39,989 nt of DNA from Streptomyces sp. ISL-94 (lineage in GTDB: Bacteria > Actinomycetota > Actinomycetes > Streptomycetales > Streptomycetaceae). Location of the stretch: assembly GCF_018614075.1 (NCBI RefSeq), contig NZ_JAGGOZ010000049.1:1-39989 (forward strand), written 5' to 3'. This document shows, in pieces, positions 25,589 through 34,509 of this stretch (positions are counted from its first letter, which is position 1; each line of letters begins with the position of its first letter). A program made the position numbers and the translations under genes. A model generated the notes under the pieces. The model had not been told where the DNA came from and did no database searches. It was given only the letters and a program-made list of their open reading frames with translations.

Positions 25589-27100
25589 TCACTGCCCCGA
25601 AAGCACCCGCACCAGGTCCTCCGCCGTGCGGCAGCGGTCCAGGAGCTCCTTCACGTGGTTCCGGGTCCCCCGGAGGGGCTCCAGGGTCGGGACCCGCTGG
25701 AGGGAGTCGCGGCCCGGGAGGTCGAAGATCACGGAGTCCCAGGAGGCCGCGGCGACGTCGTCGGCGTACTGCTCCAGGCAGCGGCCCCGGAAGTACGCCC
25801 GGGTGTCCTCCGGCGGCTTGCCGGTCGCCCGTTCCACCGCCGGCTCCTCCACCAGCCGCTTCATCTTGCCGCGGGCCACCAGGCGGTTGTACAGGCCCTT
25901 CTCGGGCCGTACGTCCGCGTACTGGAGGTCCACCAGGTGCAGCCGCGCCGCGTCCCAGCCCAGCCCGTCCCGGCGCCGGTAGCCCTCCAGGATCTCCCGC
26001 TTGGCGATCCAGTCCAGCTCCCCCGACAGGCTCATGGGGTCGCTCTCCAGCCGGCCCAGCACGTCCTCCCAGCGGGCCAGCACGTCCTTGGTCTGCTCGT
26101 CCGCGTCGGACCCGAAACGCTCCTCCACGTACTTCCTGGCCAGCTCGAAGTACTCCATCTGGAGCTGTACGGCCGTCAGCGTCCGCCCGCTCCGCAGCGT
26201 GATCAGGTGTTTCAGATCGGGGTCGTGGGAGACCTGGTGGAGGGTGCGTACGGGCTGGTCGACGGCCAGGTCGACGGTGATGAACCCGTCCTCGATCATG
26301 CCCAGGACCAGCGACGTCGTGCCGAGCTTGAGGTAGGTGGAGATCTCGGACAGGTTCGCGTCGCCGATGATCACGTGCAGTCGGCGGTACTTCTCCGCGT
26401 CCGAGTGCGGCTCGTCCCGGGTGTTGATGATCGGCCGCTTCAAGGTGGTCTCCAGGCCGACCTCGACCTCGAAGTAGTCCGCGCGCTGGCTGATCTGGAA
26501 GCCGTGCTCGCGGCCGTCCTGGCCGATGCCCACGCGTCCCGCGCCGGTCACGACCTGGCGGGATACGAAGAAGGGGGTCAGGTGGCGCACGATCTCCGAG
26601 AAGGGGGTCTCCCGCTTCATCAGGTAGTTCTCGTGCGTGCCGTAGGAGGCGCCCTTGTTGTCGGTGTTGTTCTTGTAGAGGTGGATCGGCTGGGCGCCGG
26701 GCAGCTGGGCGGCCCTGACGGCCGCTTCGGCCATGATCCGCTCGCCGGCCTTGTCCCAGAGCACGGCGTCGAGCGGATTGGTGATCTCCGGCGAGCTGTA
26801 CTCGGGGTGCGCGTGGTCGACGTAGAGCCGTGCGCCGTTGGTGAGGATGACGTTGGCGAGGCCGATGTCCTCGTCGGTGAGCTGGCTGTTGTCGGCGGCC
26901 TCGCGGGCGAGGTCGAAGCCGCGGGCGTCCCGCAGCGGATTCTCCTCCTCGAAGTCCCAGCGGGCGCGTCGCGCCCGGTGCATCGCCGCCGCGTAGGCGT
27001 TGACGATCTGGGACGAGGTGAGCATGGCATTGGCGTTCGGGTGCCCCGGAACGGAGATCCCGTACTCCGTTTCGATCCCCATTACTCGCCGTACGGTCAT
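25589..27100 (-). CDS. dop: Pup deamidase/depupylase Dop
   Basis: A 503-residue PafA paralogue that converts Pup-Gln to Pup-Glu and also removes Pup from substrates. It has [12 protein letters not shown] at the N-terminus, the long Dop loop (about 45-80), the catalytic Asp95 in [51 protein letters not shown] and the C-terminal [19 protein letters not shown] precedes the ATG. A possible -10 (TAGGCT at 27225-27230, minus strand) in the gap from arc suggests its own promoter. It stands 183 bases before pup. Confidence 0.97.
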   Translation of the reverse strand: MTVRRVMGIETEYGISVPGHPNANAMLTSSQIVNAYAAAMHRARRARWDFEEENPLRDARGFDLAREAADNSQLTDEDIGLANVILTNGARLYVDHAHPEYSSPEITNPLDAVLWDKAGERIMAEAAVRAAQLPGAQPIHLYKNNTDNKGASYGTHENYLMKRETPFSEIVRHLTPFFVSRQVVTGAGRVGIGQDGREHGFQISQRADYFEVEVGLETTLKRPIINTRDEPHSDAEKYRRLHVIIGDANLSEISTYLKLGTTSLVLGMIEDGFITVDLAVDQPVRTLHQVSHDPDLKHLITLRSGRTLTAVQLQMEYFELARKYVEERFGSDADEQTKDVLARWEDVLGRLESDPMSLSGELDWIAKREILEGYRRRDGLGWDAARLHLVDLQYADVRPEKGLYNRLVARGKMKRLVEEPAVERATGKPPEDTRAYFRGRCLEQYADDVAAASWDSVIFDLPGRDSLQRVPTLEPLRGTRNHVKELLDRCRTAEDLVRVLSGQ

Positions 27101-27325
27101 GCGGCCCTCCTTGCCCGGCGGCGCCCCCTTGGGGAGCGGCGCTCAAGTACCGCTGGTGCTCCGGTGCGTGTGCCTGTGGCTGTGCGGTGCCCGTCCCCGC
27201 ACTGCGCATCGGGCGGTACGGAAGAGCCTAGAACCACTCCGCGCTCGTGGGGAGATCATTTCCGTCATTGAATCTGCCTCGTCACCGGCTGAAAAGCGGT
27301 GGGTAAAAGCAGCGGGTAAAGCAGT

Positions 27326-27360
27326 CGGCTGCGGATGCCCGGGGAGGGTATCCGCAGCCG
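27326..27360 (-). terminator. Hairpin terminator of arc
   Basis: A perfect 11-bp stem (CGGCTGCGGAT with its complement) and a 13-base loop lie 10 bases past the arc stop. Arc and dop are therefore probably separate transcripts, at least in part. Confidence 0.8.
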
Positions 27361-27370
27361 CTCCGCCTTG

Positions 27371-29137
27371 TCAGAGGTACTGACCGGTGTTTGCCACCGT
27401 GTCGATGGAGCGTCCGGTGTCCGCGCCTTGCTTTCCGGTGACGAGGGTGCGGATGAACACGATCCGCTCGCCCTTCTTTCCGGAGATTCGGGCCCAGTCG
27501 TCGGGGTTGGTGGTGTTGGGCAGGTCCTCGTTCTCCTTGAACTCGTCCACGCATGCCTGGAGGAGGTGGGAGACCCGGAGGCCCTTCTGGTTGTGCTCGA
27601 GGAAGGCCTTGATGGCCATCTTCTTCGCACGGTCCACGATGTTCTGGATCATCGCGCCCGAGTTGAAGTCCTTGAAGTAGAGGACTTCCTTGTCGCCGTT
27701 GGCGTACGTGACCTCGAGGAAGCGGTTCTCCTCGGTTTCGGCGTACATCTGCTCGACGACGGTCTGGATCATGCTGTGGACGGTGCTGGGCCGCGAGTCC
27801 TGGTGTTCGGACAGGTCGTCCGTGTGCAGGGGCAGCGAGGCCTTGAGGTACTTCGCGAAGATGTCCTTCGCCGCCTCCGCGTCCGGACGCTCGATCTTGA
27901 TCTTCACGTCGAGGCGGCCGGGGCGCAGGATGGCCGGGTCGATCATGTCCTCGCGGTTGGAGGCGCCGATGACGATGACGTTCTCCAGGCCTTCCACGCC
28001 GTCGATCTCGGCGAGCAGCTGGGGGACGATGGTGTTCTCCACGTCCGAGCTGACGCCGGATCCGCGGGTGCGGAAGAGGGATTCCATCTCGTCGAAGAAG
28101 ACGATGACGGGGGTGCCCTCGCTGGCCTTCTCGCGGGCACGCTGGAAGACGAGGCGGATGTGCCGCTCGGTCTCGCCGACGTACTTGTTGAGGAGTTCGG
28201 GTCCCTTGATGTTCAGGAAGTAGGACTTTCCGGCTGCCTGTCCGGTCACCTCGGCGACCTTCTTGGCAAGGGAGTTGGCGACGGCCTTGGCGATGAGCGT
28301 CTTGCCGCAGCCGGGCGGGCCGTAGAGCAGGATGCCCTTCGGGGGCCGCAGTTCGTGTTCCTTGAAGAGGTCGGGGTAGAGGTAGGGGAGCTCGACCGCG
28401 TCGCGGATCAGCTCGATCTGGTCGCCGAGGCCGCCGATCTTGTCGTAGTCGATGTCGGGGACCTCTTCGAGGACGAGGTCTTCGACCTCGCTCTTGGGGA
28501 CGACCTCGTAGACGTAGCCGGAGCGGGGTTCGAGCAGCAGGGCGTCGCCGGGGCGGATGGTGATGTCCAGGAGCGGCTCGGCGAGCCTCACCACCCTTTC
28601 CTCGTCGGTGTGCCCGACGACCAGGGCGCGCTCGCCGTCCTCGAGGATCTCCTTGAGGGTGACGATGTCCCCGGCCCGCTCGTATTCCATGGCCTCGACC
28701 ACGTTGAGGGCCTCGTTGAGCATGACCTCCTGGCCGCGCCGGAGGTCTTCCGGTTCGACGCTGGGGCTGACGTTCACGCGGAGCTTTCGGCCTCCGGTGA
28801 AGATGTCGACGGTGCCGTCCTCGTTCGCCTGCAGGAAGACACCGAAGCCGGCCGGCGGCTGTGCGAGCCGGTCGACTTCTTCCTTGAGGGCCACGATCTG
28901 GTCGCGGGCCTCACGGAGGGTATTCGCGAGTCGTTCGTTTTGCGCGGAGACGCCTGCCAGATTTGTCTGGAGCTCGACGATCCGCTCTTCGAGAATCCTC
29001 GTGTGTCGCGGAGAGTCGGCGAGCTTACGTCGCAGGACGGCGATTTCCTGCTCGAGATAGGCAACCTGGCCGGCGGGGTCCTCAGACCCTCGCCCGGGCC
29101 GGATGCCGCGGTTGATGTCGTCGTCGTGGGCTGCCAC
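27371..29137 (-). CDS. arc: Proteasome-associated AAA ATPase ARC (Mpa)
   Basis: A 588-residue hexameric unfoldase that binds pupylated proteins and feeds them to the 20S core. An N-terminal coiled coil (about 20-92) binds Pup. Two OB folds follow (about 95-215), then the AAA module with Walker A GPPGCGKT (273-280), Walker B FFDE (348-350 region) and arginine-finger region [13 protein letters not shown]. The C-terminal GQYL is the conserved tail that opens the proteasome gate. I chose the GTG at 29137 (VAAHDDDIN), after GGAGGTGAGG. Downstream are dop, pup, the nuclease and prcBA. Confidence 0.97.
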   Translation of the reverse strand: MAAHDDDINRGIRPGRGSEDPAGQVAYLEQEIAVLRRKLADSPRHTRILEERIVELQTNLAGVSAQNERLANTLREARDQIVALKEEVDRLAQPPAGFGVFLQANEDGTVDIFTGGRKLRVNVSPSVEPEDLRRGQEVMLNEALNVVEAMEYERAGDIVTLKEILEDGERALVVGHTDEERVVRLAEPLLDITIRPGDALLLEPRSGYVYEVVPKSEVEDLVLEEVPDIDYDKIGGLGDQIELIRDAVELPYLYPDLFKEHELRPPKGILLYGPPGCGKTLIAKAVANSLAKKVAEVTGQAAGKSYFLNIKGPELLNKYVGETERHIRLVFQRAREKASEGTPVIVFFDEMESLFRTRGSGVSSDVENTIVPQLLAEIDGVEGLENVIVIGASNREDMIDPAILRPGRLDVKIKIERPDAEAAKDIFAKYLKASLPLHTDDLSEHQDSRPSTVHSMIQTVVEQMYAETEENRFLEVTYANGDKEVLYFKDFNSGAMIQNIVDRAKKMAIKAFLEHNQKGLRVSHLLQACVDEFKENEDLPNTTNPDDWARISGKKGERIVFIRTLVTGKQGADTGRSIDTVANTGQYL

Positions 29138-29175
29138 GGTCCTCACCTCCTCCAAGGGGAGCTGGACGCTTCCTG

Positions 29176-29181
29176 ACCCTA
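29176..29181 (-). promoter_or_regulatory. Possible -10 box of arc
   Basis: TAGGGT on the minus strand, 39 bases before the arc start, with a weak TTTCAA 16 bases further upstream. There is no TGTCR block at the PafBC distance. The promoter call is tentative. Confidence 0.4.
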
Positions 29182-29401
29182 CCTGGGCTGGTGGTGATTG
29201 AAACCCCTAGATCACAAAGACGGTAGAGGTGTGTCCGATCTTCACCCTTGCGTACTCCCTCACGCCAAGGAAATACCCACCCATCAACATCGGAAAGCGG
29301 CCGGTTGTAAGGTCGAACTGTTCAACACCCGCCAGGGCTCGTGCGACTTGCTTCGAGTTGTGCCCGGGATGGATCACTCAGAGCAGGGAACGGCAGGAGA
29401 T

Positions 29402-29722
29402 ATGACCGTGCAGCAGGAGGCTCCGACGGCGGGCGCCGGTGGGGCCGGCGAGTCGCTTGAGGTCTGGATCGACCAGGACCTGTGCACCGGGGACGGCATC
29501 TGCGCGCAGTACGCGCCGGAGGTGTTCGAGCTGGACATCGACGGTCTGGCGTACGTGAAGAGCGCCGGGGACGAGCTTCTCCAGGCGGCGGGGGCGACCA
29601 CTCCGGTTCCGCTGCCGCTGCTCCAGGACGTGGTCGATTCGGCGAAGGAATGTCCGGGTGACTGCATCCACGTGAGGCGCGTTTCGGATGGGGTCGAGGT
29701 GTACGGCCCGGACGCGGAGTGA
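29402..29722 (+). CDS. Single-cluster ferredoxin
   Basis: A 106-residue small ferredoxin. The cluster ligands are C28-x5-C34 (CTGDGIC) and C84 followed by Pro. A further Cys88 leaves open whether it holds a 3Fe-4S or a 4Fe-4S cluster. APEVFELDIDGLAYVKS between them is typical of the P450-partner ferredoxins. It has an unusual first 20 residues (Gln/Ala/Gly) and a longer middle loop than most. GGCAGGAGAT precedes the ATG at 29402. It is divergent from arc and ends four bases from the convergent next gene. No P450 or reductase lies in the window, so its partner is unknown. Confidence 0.88.
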   Translation: MTVQQEAPTAGAGGAGESLEVWIDQDLCTGDGICAQYAPEVFELDIDGLAYVKSAGDELLQAAGATTPVPLPLLQDVVDSAKECPGDCIHVRRVSDGVEVYGPDAE

Positions 29723-29726
29723 TGGT

Positions 29727-30326
29727 TCAAACACGTGCGGCGGTCGAGTCCGTCAGCTCCTGGCGGAATTTTCCGCCGGTCCAGCGCCACTTGGCGAGCT
29801 GTTTCACGTCGGGGTCGTAGCGGGGGATCTGCGGCGAGGAGTAGCCGAGCAGACGTGCGGTGACAATGCCGTCGCTCACGGTGAGGTCGGTGGCGGTCTG
29901 TCGCCGGGCGGCGTCGAGCAGGGTGGCGACGACGCGGGGGCGGGAGCCTTCGGCCCGGTCCTGGGCCAGTACGTAGATGGCGTGGGGCGGGGTGCCGGAG
30001 CCGGCCGCGCAGCGGACGGCGGCGACGGTCTCGGGGCGGCCGTCGCCGTCGAGGTCGCCCTGGGCGGTGGCGGTGACGGTCTGCGGGGTGCCCTTGCAGT
30101 CGAGGGGGTAGGTGACCGCGGCCGGGTCGGGAGCGGTGGCCTGGGGGCCGGTGGTGCCGGAGGGGTCCGCGGGGGTGGCGGCGGTGCCGATGGCCGGCTG
30201 GATGAATCCCGCGGCGGCTATGACGGCGGCCATGGCGGTGGCCGTGGCGAGCCAGTGCACGGTCCTGGTGCGGTGGTACGCCAGGGTTTCCAGTGTCGGC
30301 GTCAGCTCGGCGGGGCTGTGCAGCAC
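29727..30326 (-). CDS. Membrane-anchored exported protein, unknown function
   Basis: A 199-residue protein. A short cytoplasmic part (LHSPAELTPTLETLAYHRTR) is followed by one hydrophobic helix (WLATATAMAAVIAAAGFI) and an extracytoplasmic domain. That domain contains DLDGDGRPETVAAVRC, a calcium-binding-like FG-GAP/VCBS pattern, and two cysteines (in YPLDCKG and VAAVRCAAG) that may form a disulfide. I chose the GTG at 30326 after AGGAG. The frame open further up is a shadow. I do not recognise a characterised family. It lies downstream of trmI but beyond a very strong terminator. Confidence 0.72.
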   Translation of the reverse strand: MLHSPAELTPTLETLAYHRTRTVHWLATATAMAAVIAAAGFIQPAIGTAATPADPSGTTGPQATAPDPAAVTYPLDCKGTPQTVTATAQGDLDGDGRPETVAAVRCAAGSGTPPHAIYVLAQDRAEGSRPRVVATLLDAARRQTATDLTVSDGIVTARLLGYSSPQIPRYDPDVKQLAKWRWTGGKFRQELTDSTAARV

Positions 30327-30436
30327 GCGGGGTGTCTCCTGTGCGAAGGGTGACGGGGAGCCAGCATCGTGCCACACCTCACACGGAGGTGGAACGGCCG
30401 GGTCCGGAGCCGGTGGTCCGGTTTCGGTGACAACGA

Positions 30437-30491
30437 AAAGGCGCTGTGGCGCAGTTCCCGTGTACGGGGGGAACTGCGCCACAGCGCCTTT
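30437..30491 (-). terminator. Perfect 23-bp hairpin after trmI
   Basis: Two 23-base arms (30437-30459 and 30469-30491) pair without a mismatch around a 9-base loop. The stem starts AAAGGCGCTGTGG and ends in TTT, so it has the layout of a strong terminator. It lies 35 bases past the trmI stop. Confidence 0.9.
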
Positions 30492-30526
30492 GTGTTGGGC
30501 GGCCGGGGAGACCCTGCCGGACATCC

Positions 30527-31423
30527 CTAGGCGGAGCGGTCGCTGCCGGGGCCGTCGTAGTCCTCGCCGTAGGCGCCCTTGGCGGGGCGGCGGCGGCGCA
30601 TCGGGGGTTCGACGCCGTCGGCCAGGCGGCGGGCGGTGACGAGGAAGCCGGTGTGTCCGATCATCCGGTGGTCGGGGCGGACGGCGAGGCCTTCCACGTG
30701 CCAGTTGCGGATCATCGATTCCCAGGGCTGCGGCTCGGCGAAGCAGCCGATCTCGCGGATGGACTCGACGGTCTTGGAGAGCTGGGTGGTGGTGGCCACG
30801 TAGCAGCAGAGGATGCCGCCGGGGACCAGGGCCTTGGAGACGGCCTCGAGGCATTCCCAGGGGGCGAGCATGTCGAGGATGACGCGGTCGACGTCGGTGT
30901 CGGACAGGTTGTCCTGGAGGTCGCCTACGGTCAGCTGCCACGCGGGGTGCGGGCCGCCGAAGTAGCGCTCGACGTTGGCGGTGGCGATCTCGGCGAAGTC
31001 CGCGCGGCGCTCGTAGCTGTGGAGCATGCCCTGGTCGCCGATGGCGCGCAGCAGGAAGCTGCTCAGGGAGCCGGAGCCCACACCTGCTTCCACGACGCGG
31101 GCGCCGGGGAAGATGTCGGCGAAGGCCAGGATCTGGCCTGCGTCCTTGGGGTAGACCACGGCGGCACCGCGGGGCATGGACAGGACATAGTCGGGGAGCA
31201 GGGGGCGCAGCGCGAGGTACGCGACGTTGCCCGTGGTGCGGACAACACTGCCCTCGGGAGCACCGATCAGCTCGTCGTGCGGGAAGGAACCCTTGTGGGT
31301 GTGGAAATTCTTCCCGGCTTCGAGCGTGAACGTGTAGTGGCGGCCCTTGGGGTCGGTGAGCTGAACCTGGTCCCCGACCTCGAAGGGCCCGCGTCGGCGG
31401 GCGGCACCGGTCGGTTCGGACAT
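30527..31423 (-). CDS. trmI: tRNA (adenine-58-N1)-methyltransferase TrmI
   Basis: A 298-residue class I methyltransferase that makes m1A58 in the tRNA T-loop, related to the mycobacterial Rv2118c enzyme. An N-terminal beta domain (VQLTDPKGRHYTFTLEAG) is followed by the Rossmann domain with the SAM motif EAGVGSGSLS (112-121), DRVILDMLAPWECLEAV and the C-terminal HTGFLVTARRL. The tail is basic. It is probably leaderless, with TACACT seven bases before the ATG. It lies just downstream of the M50 protease on the same strand. Confidence 0.93.
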   Translation of the reverse strand: MSEPTGAARRRGPFEVGDQVQLTDPKGRHYTFTLEAGKNFHTHKGSFPHDELIGAPEGSVVRTTGNVAYLALRPLLPDYVLSMPRGAAVVYPKDAGQILAFADIFPGARVVEAGVGSGSLSSFLLRAIGDQGMLHSYERRADFAEIATANVERYFGGPHPAWQLTVGDLQDNLSDTDVDRVILDMLAPWECLEAVSKALVPGGILCCYVATTTQLSKTVESIREIGCFAEPQPWESMIRNWHVEGLAVRPDHRMIGHTGFLVTARRLADGVEPPMRRRRPAKGAYGEDYDGPGSDRSA

Positions 31424-31429
31424 GTGACC

Positions 31430-31435
31430 AGTGTA
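31430..31435 (-). promoter_or_regulatory. -10 box for leaderless trmI
   Basis: TACACT on the minus strand ends seven bases before the trmI ATG, and no ribosome site fits in the bases between (GGTCAC). It lies in the 18-base gap after the protease stop. Confidence 0.5.
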
Positions 31436-31441
31436 TTGGCT

Positions 31442-32641
31442 TCAGGACCGGGGCCGTGCCATGGCCTTCACGAAGGCCTTTTCGACGTCGAGGGTGGAGA
31501 GGACGCCGTAGATCTCGCCGGTGGGTTCGAGGACGAGGTATTCGGTGGCGGGGGTGGCGCGGAGGTGGTCGAGGAGTTCTGTGCCGGTGAGGTCCGCTGA
31601 AACCTTCATGCCGTCGGTGAGGTCCTGGGCGAGGGTGCTGACGGCGATCCAGGGGCGGCGGTGTTCGGGGACGGAGGCGATGGCGCTCTCGCGGACGATG
31701 GCGGTGGGGTCTCCGTGGCCGTCGACGACGACGAGGGCGCGGGCGCCGGCTTCGTTGGCGCGGCGCAGGGCTTCGGAGAGGGGGGTGGCGTTCTCGACGG
31801 GGACGGCGCGGCGGGTGAGGGCGCGGGCGCGGAGTTCGGGGAGGTGTTCGCGCAGGCGGGCCATGCGCAGGCTGTTGCCGGCGCCGGTCCAGATGATCGC
31901 GGCGAGGATGGCGGCGAGGAGGGCGTCCATGACGGTGTCCATGCCGCCGATGTCGCCGGTGCGGTTGCCGAGGACGCCGGTGTGGGTGAGCAGGGGCAGG
32001 CCGAGGAGGACGGCGATGGCGAGGCCGCGGCCGATCCAGGCGGCGGCGACGGTGCCGGTCATGGGTTTGCCGGTGATGCCCCAGATGACGGCGCGGAGCA
32101 TGCGGCCGCCGTCGAGGGGGAGGCCGGGGAGCAGGTTGAAGGCGGCGACGAGCAGGTTGGAGATCATCAGGCCGGCGAGGAGGACGCCGGGGACGGTGGC
32201 GGGGTCGACGGCCTTCATGCCGAGGTAGAAGGCTCCGGCGAGGAGGAGGGAGAGCAGGGGGCCGACGAAGGCGAGGACGAATTCGCGGCCGGGGGTCTCG
32301 GATTCCTTCTCGATTTCGGAGACTCCGCCGAAGAACTGGAGCTGGATGCGGCGCACGGGGAGTTTGAAGCGGAGGGCGGCGACAGTGTGCGCGAGTTCGT
32401 GGACGAGGACGGAGGCGTAGAAGGCGACGGCGAAGAAGAGGGAGACGAGGTAGCGGACGGGTCCGAGGTCGGGCAGGATGCGGTCGAGCTGGTCGCCGAA
32501 GACCCAGGTGATGAGGGCGGCGACGAGGAACCAGCTGGGCGAGACGTAGACGGGTACGCCGAAGGGGCGGCCCATGAGGATTCCGCCGCCCGGTGCGGAG
32601 CGCCGGCTGGGGCGCTCGCCGGTTTCGTCGGTGTCTGCCAC
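31442..32641 (-). CDS. Site-2 protease family (M50) metalloprotease with CBS domains
   Basis: A 399-residue intramembrane zinc protease of the SpoIVFB-like group. It has H81-E-L-A-H85 (HExxH) in the second helix, the third ligand region NLLPGLPLDGGR with Asp177, further helices, and a C-terminal CBS pair from about residue 290 (AVPVENATPLSEALRRA, ALVVVDGHGDPTAIV, YGVLSTLDVEKAF) that probably senses adenine nucleotides. The GTG at 32641 has AAGGA six bases ahead. Such proteases cut membrane-bound regulators. The substrate here is not evident. It is divergent from the RecB-family gene. Confidence 0.92.
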   Translation of the reverse strand: MADTDETGERPSRRSAPGGGILMGRPFGVPVYVSPSWFLVAALITWVFGDQLDRILPDLGPVRYLVSLFFAVAFYASVLVHELAHTVAALRFKLPVRRIQLQFFGGVSEIEKESETPGREFVLAFVGPLLSLLLAGAFYLGMKAVDPATVPGVLLAGLMISNLLVAAFNLLPGLPLDGGRMLRAVIWGITGKPMTGTVAAAWIGRGLAIAVLLGLPLLTHTGVLGNRTGDIGGMDTVMDALLAAILAAIIWTGAGNSLRMARLREHLPELRARALTRRAVPVENATPLSEALRRANEAGARALVVVDGHGDPTAIVRESAIASVPEHRRPWIAVSTLAQDLTDGMKVSADLTGTELLDHLRATPATEYLVLEPTGEIYGVLSTLDVEKAFVKAMARPRS

Positions 32642-32768
32642 GGCTGTCCTTCGTTCGGTGCTGATGGTTCCGGTGTGGTTCACGTCGTGGTGGGCGGGGT
32701 GGCCGTTGCGGGTTGTGATGCTTCGATCATGCAGTGCGAGGGGTCTTGGCGTCGATGGTATGCGCGTG

Positions 32769-32791
32769 CTGTCGGTGGTGGGTCGTAGGGT
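32769..32791 (+). promoter_or_regulatory. PafBC/RecA-NDp-type promoter of the RecB-family gene
   Basis: CTGTCG-GTG-N8-TAGGGT matches tTGTCRgtg-N8-TAnnnT at every position except the first, including the gtg part and spacing. TAGGGT ends eight bases before the ATG, so the transcript should be leaderless and damage-inducible. Confidence 0.75.
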
Positions 32792-32798
32792 TTTGTGC

Positions 32799-33683
<885 letters not shown>

Positions 33684-33747
33684 CCGGCCGGTCAGGGCAG
33701 AATGGGCGGGGTCCTCCGAAGCCGTCCGACGAATAGAGGTAGACCCC

Positions 33748-34422
33748 GTGGCGATCCGCGTCCTGCTGGTCGACGACCAGCCACTGCTGCGCACGGGCTT
33801 CCGGATGATCTTGGAGGCCGAACAGGACCTGGCGGTGGTCGGGGAGGCCGGGGACGGGCTTCAGGCGCTGGATCAGGTGCGGGTGCTGCAGCCCGACGTG
33901 GTGCTGATGGACATCCGGATGCCGCGGATGGACGGGGTGGAGGCCACTCGGCAGATCACCGGTCCGGGGCGGGACGGGCCGGCGAAGGTGCTGGTGCTGA
34001 CGACGTTCGATCTGGACGAGTACGTGGTGGAGGCGTTGCGGGCGGGGGCGAGCGGGTTCCTGCTGAAGGACGCTCCGGCCAATGAGCTGGTGCAGGCGAT
34101 CCGGGTGGTGGCGGCGGGTGAGGCGATGCTCGCGCCGAGCATCACGCGGCGGCTGCTGGACAAGTACGCGGGGCACCTGCCGTCGGGCGAGGACACGGTT
34201 CCGGACGTGCTGGGGACGCTGACCGAGCGGGAGGTCGAGGTGCTGAAGCTGGTGGCCCGGGGCCTGTCGAACGCGGAGGTCGCGGCGGATCTGTTCGTGA
34301 GCGAGACGACGGTGAAGACGCATGTGGGTCACGTGCTGACGAAGCTGGGCCTGCGCGACCGGGTGCAGGCGGCGGTGTACGCGTACGAGAGCGGCCTGGT
34401 CCGCCCGGGCGCCGCCCAGTAG
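33748..34422 (+). CDS. NarL/LuxR-type response regulator (orphan)
   Basis: A 224-residue two-component response regulator. The receiver domain has the acidic pocket D9-D10, the phosphorylation site Asp55 in MDIRMPRMDG, the Thr at TTFDLDEYV and Lys107 in FLLKDAP. A LuxR-type HTH follows at about 157-218 (LTEREVEVLKLVARGLSNAE, SETTVKTHVGHVLTKLGLRD). The GTG at 33748 has GAGGT eight bases before it. No histidine kinase is in the window, so its input is unknown. It starts 64 bases after the nuclease gene. Confidence 0.93.
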   Translation: MAIRVLLVDDQPLLRTGFRMILEAEQDLAVVGEAGDGLQALDQVRVLQPDVVLMDIRMPRMDGVEATRQITGPGRDGPAKVLVLTTFDLDEYVVEALRAGASGFLLKDAPANELVQAIRVVAAGEAMLAPSITRRLLDKYAGHLPSGEDTVPDVLGTLTEREVEVLKLVARGLSNAEVAADLFVSETTVKTHVGHVLTKLGLRDRVQAAVYAYESGLVRPGAAQ

Positions 34423-34437
34423 CCGGTCTGCTGGGGG

Positions 34438-34481
34438 AAAGGGGCCGGGCGGCCGCGTGGTGCGGCTTGCCCGGCCCCTTT
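34438..34481. terminator. Bidirectional terminator after the response regulator
   Basis: A perfect 13-bp stem (AAAGGGGCCGGGC with its complement ending CCCCTTT) and an 18-base loop lie between the convergent response regulator and solute-binding protein genes. A-runs and T-runs flank it on both strands. Confidence 0.85.
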
Positions 34482-34483
34482 CG

Positions 34484-34504
34484 TTGTCCGTTGTCCGTTG
34501 TCCG
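34484..34504. repeat. Three 7-base tandem repeats
   Basis: TTGTCCG occurs three times head to tail, directly between the terminator and the stop of the solute-binding protein gene. It may be a slippage product. No role is evident. Confidence 0.8.
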
Positions 34505-34509
34505 GGGGC

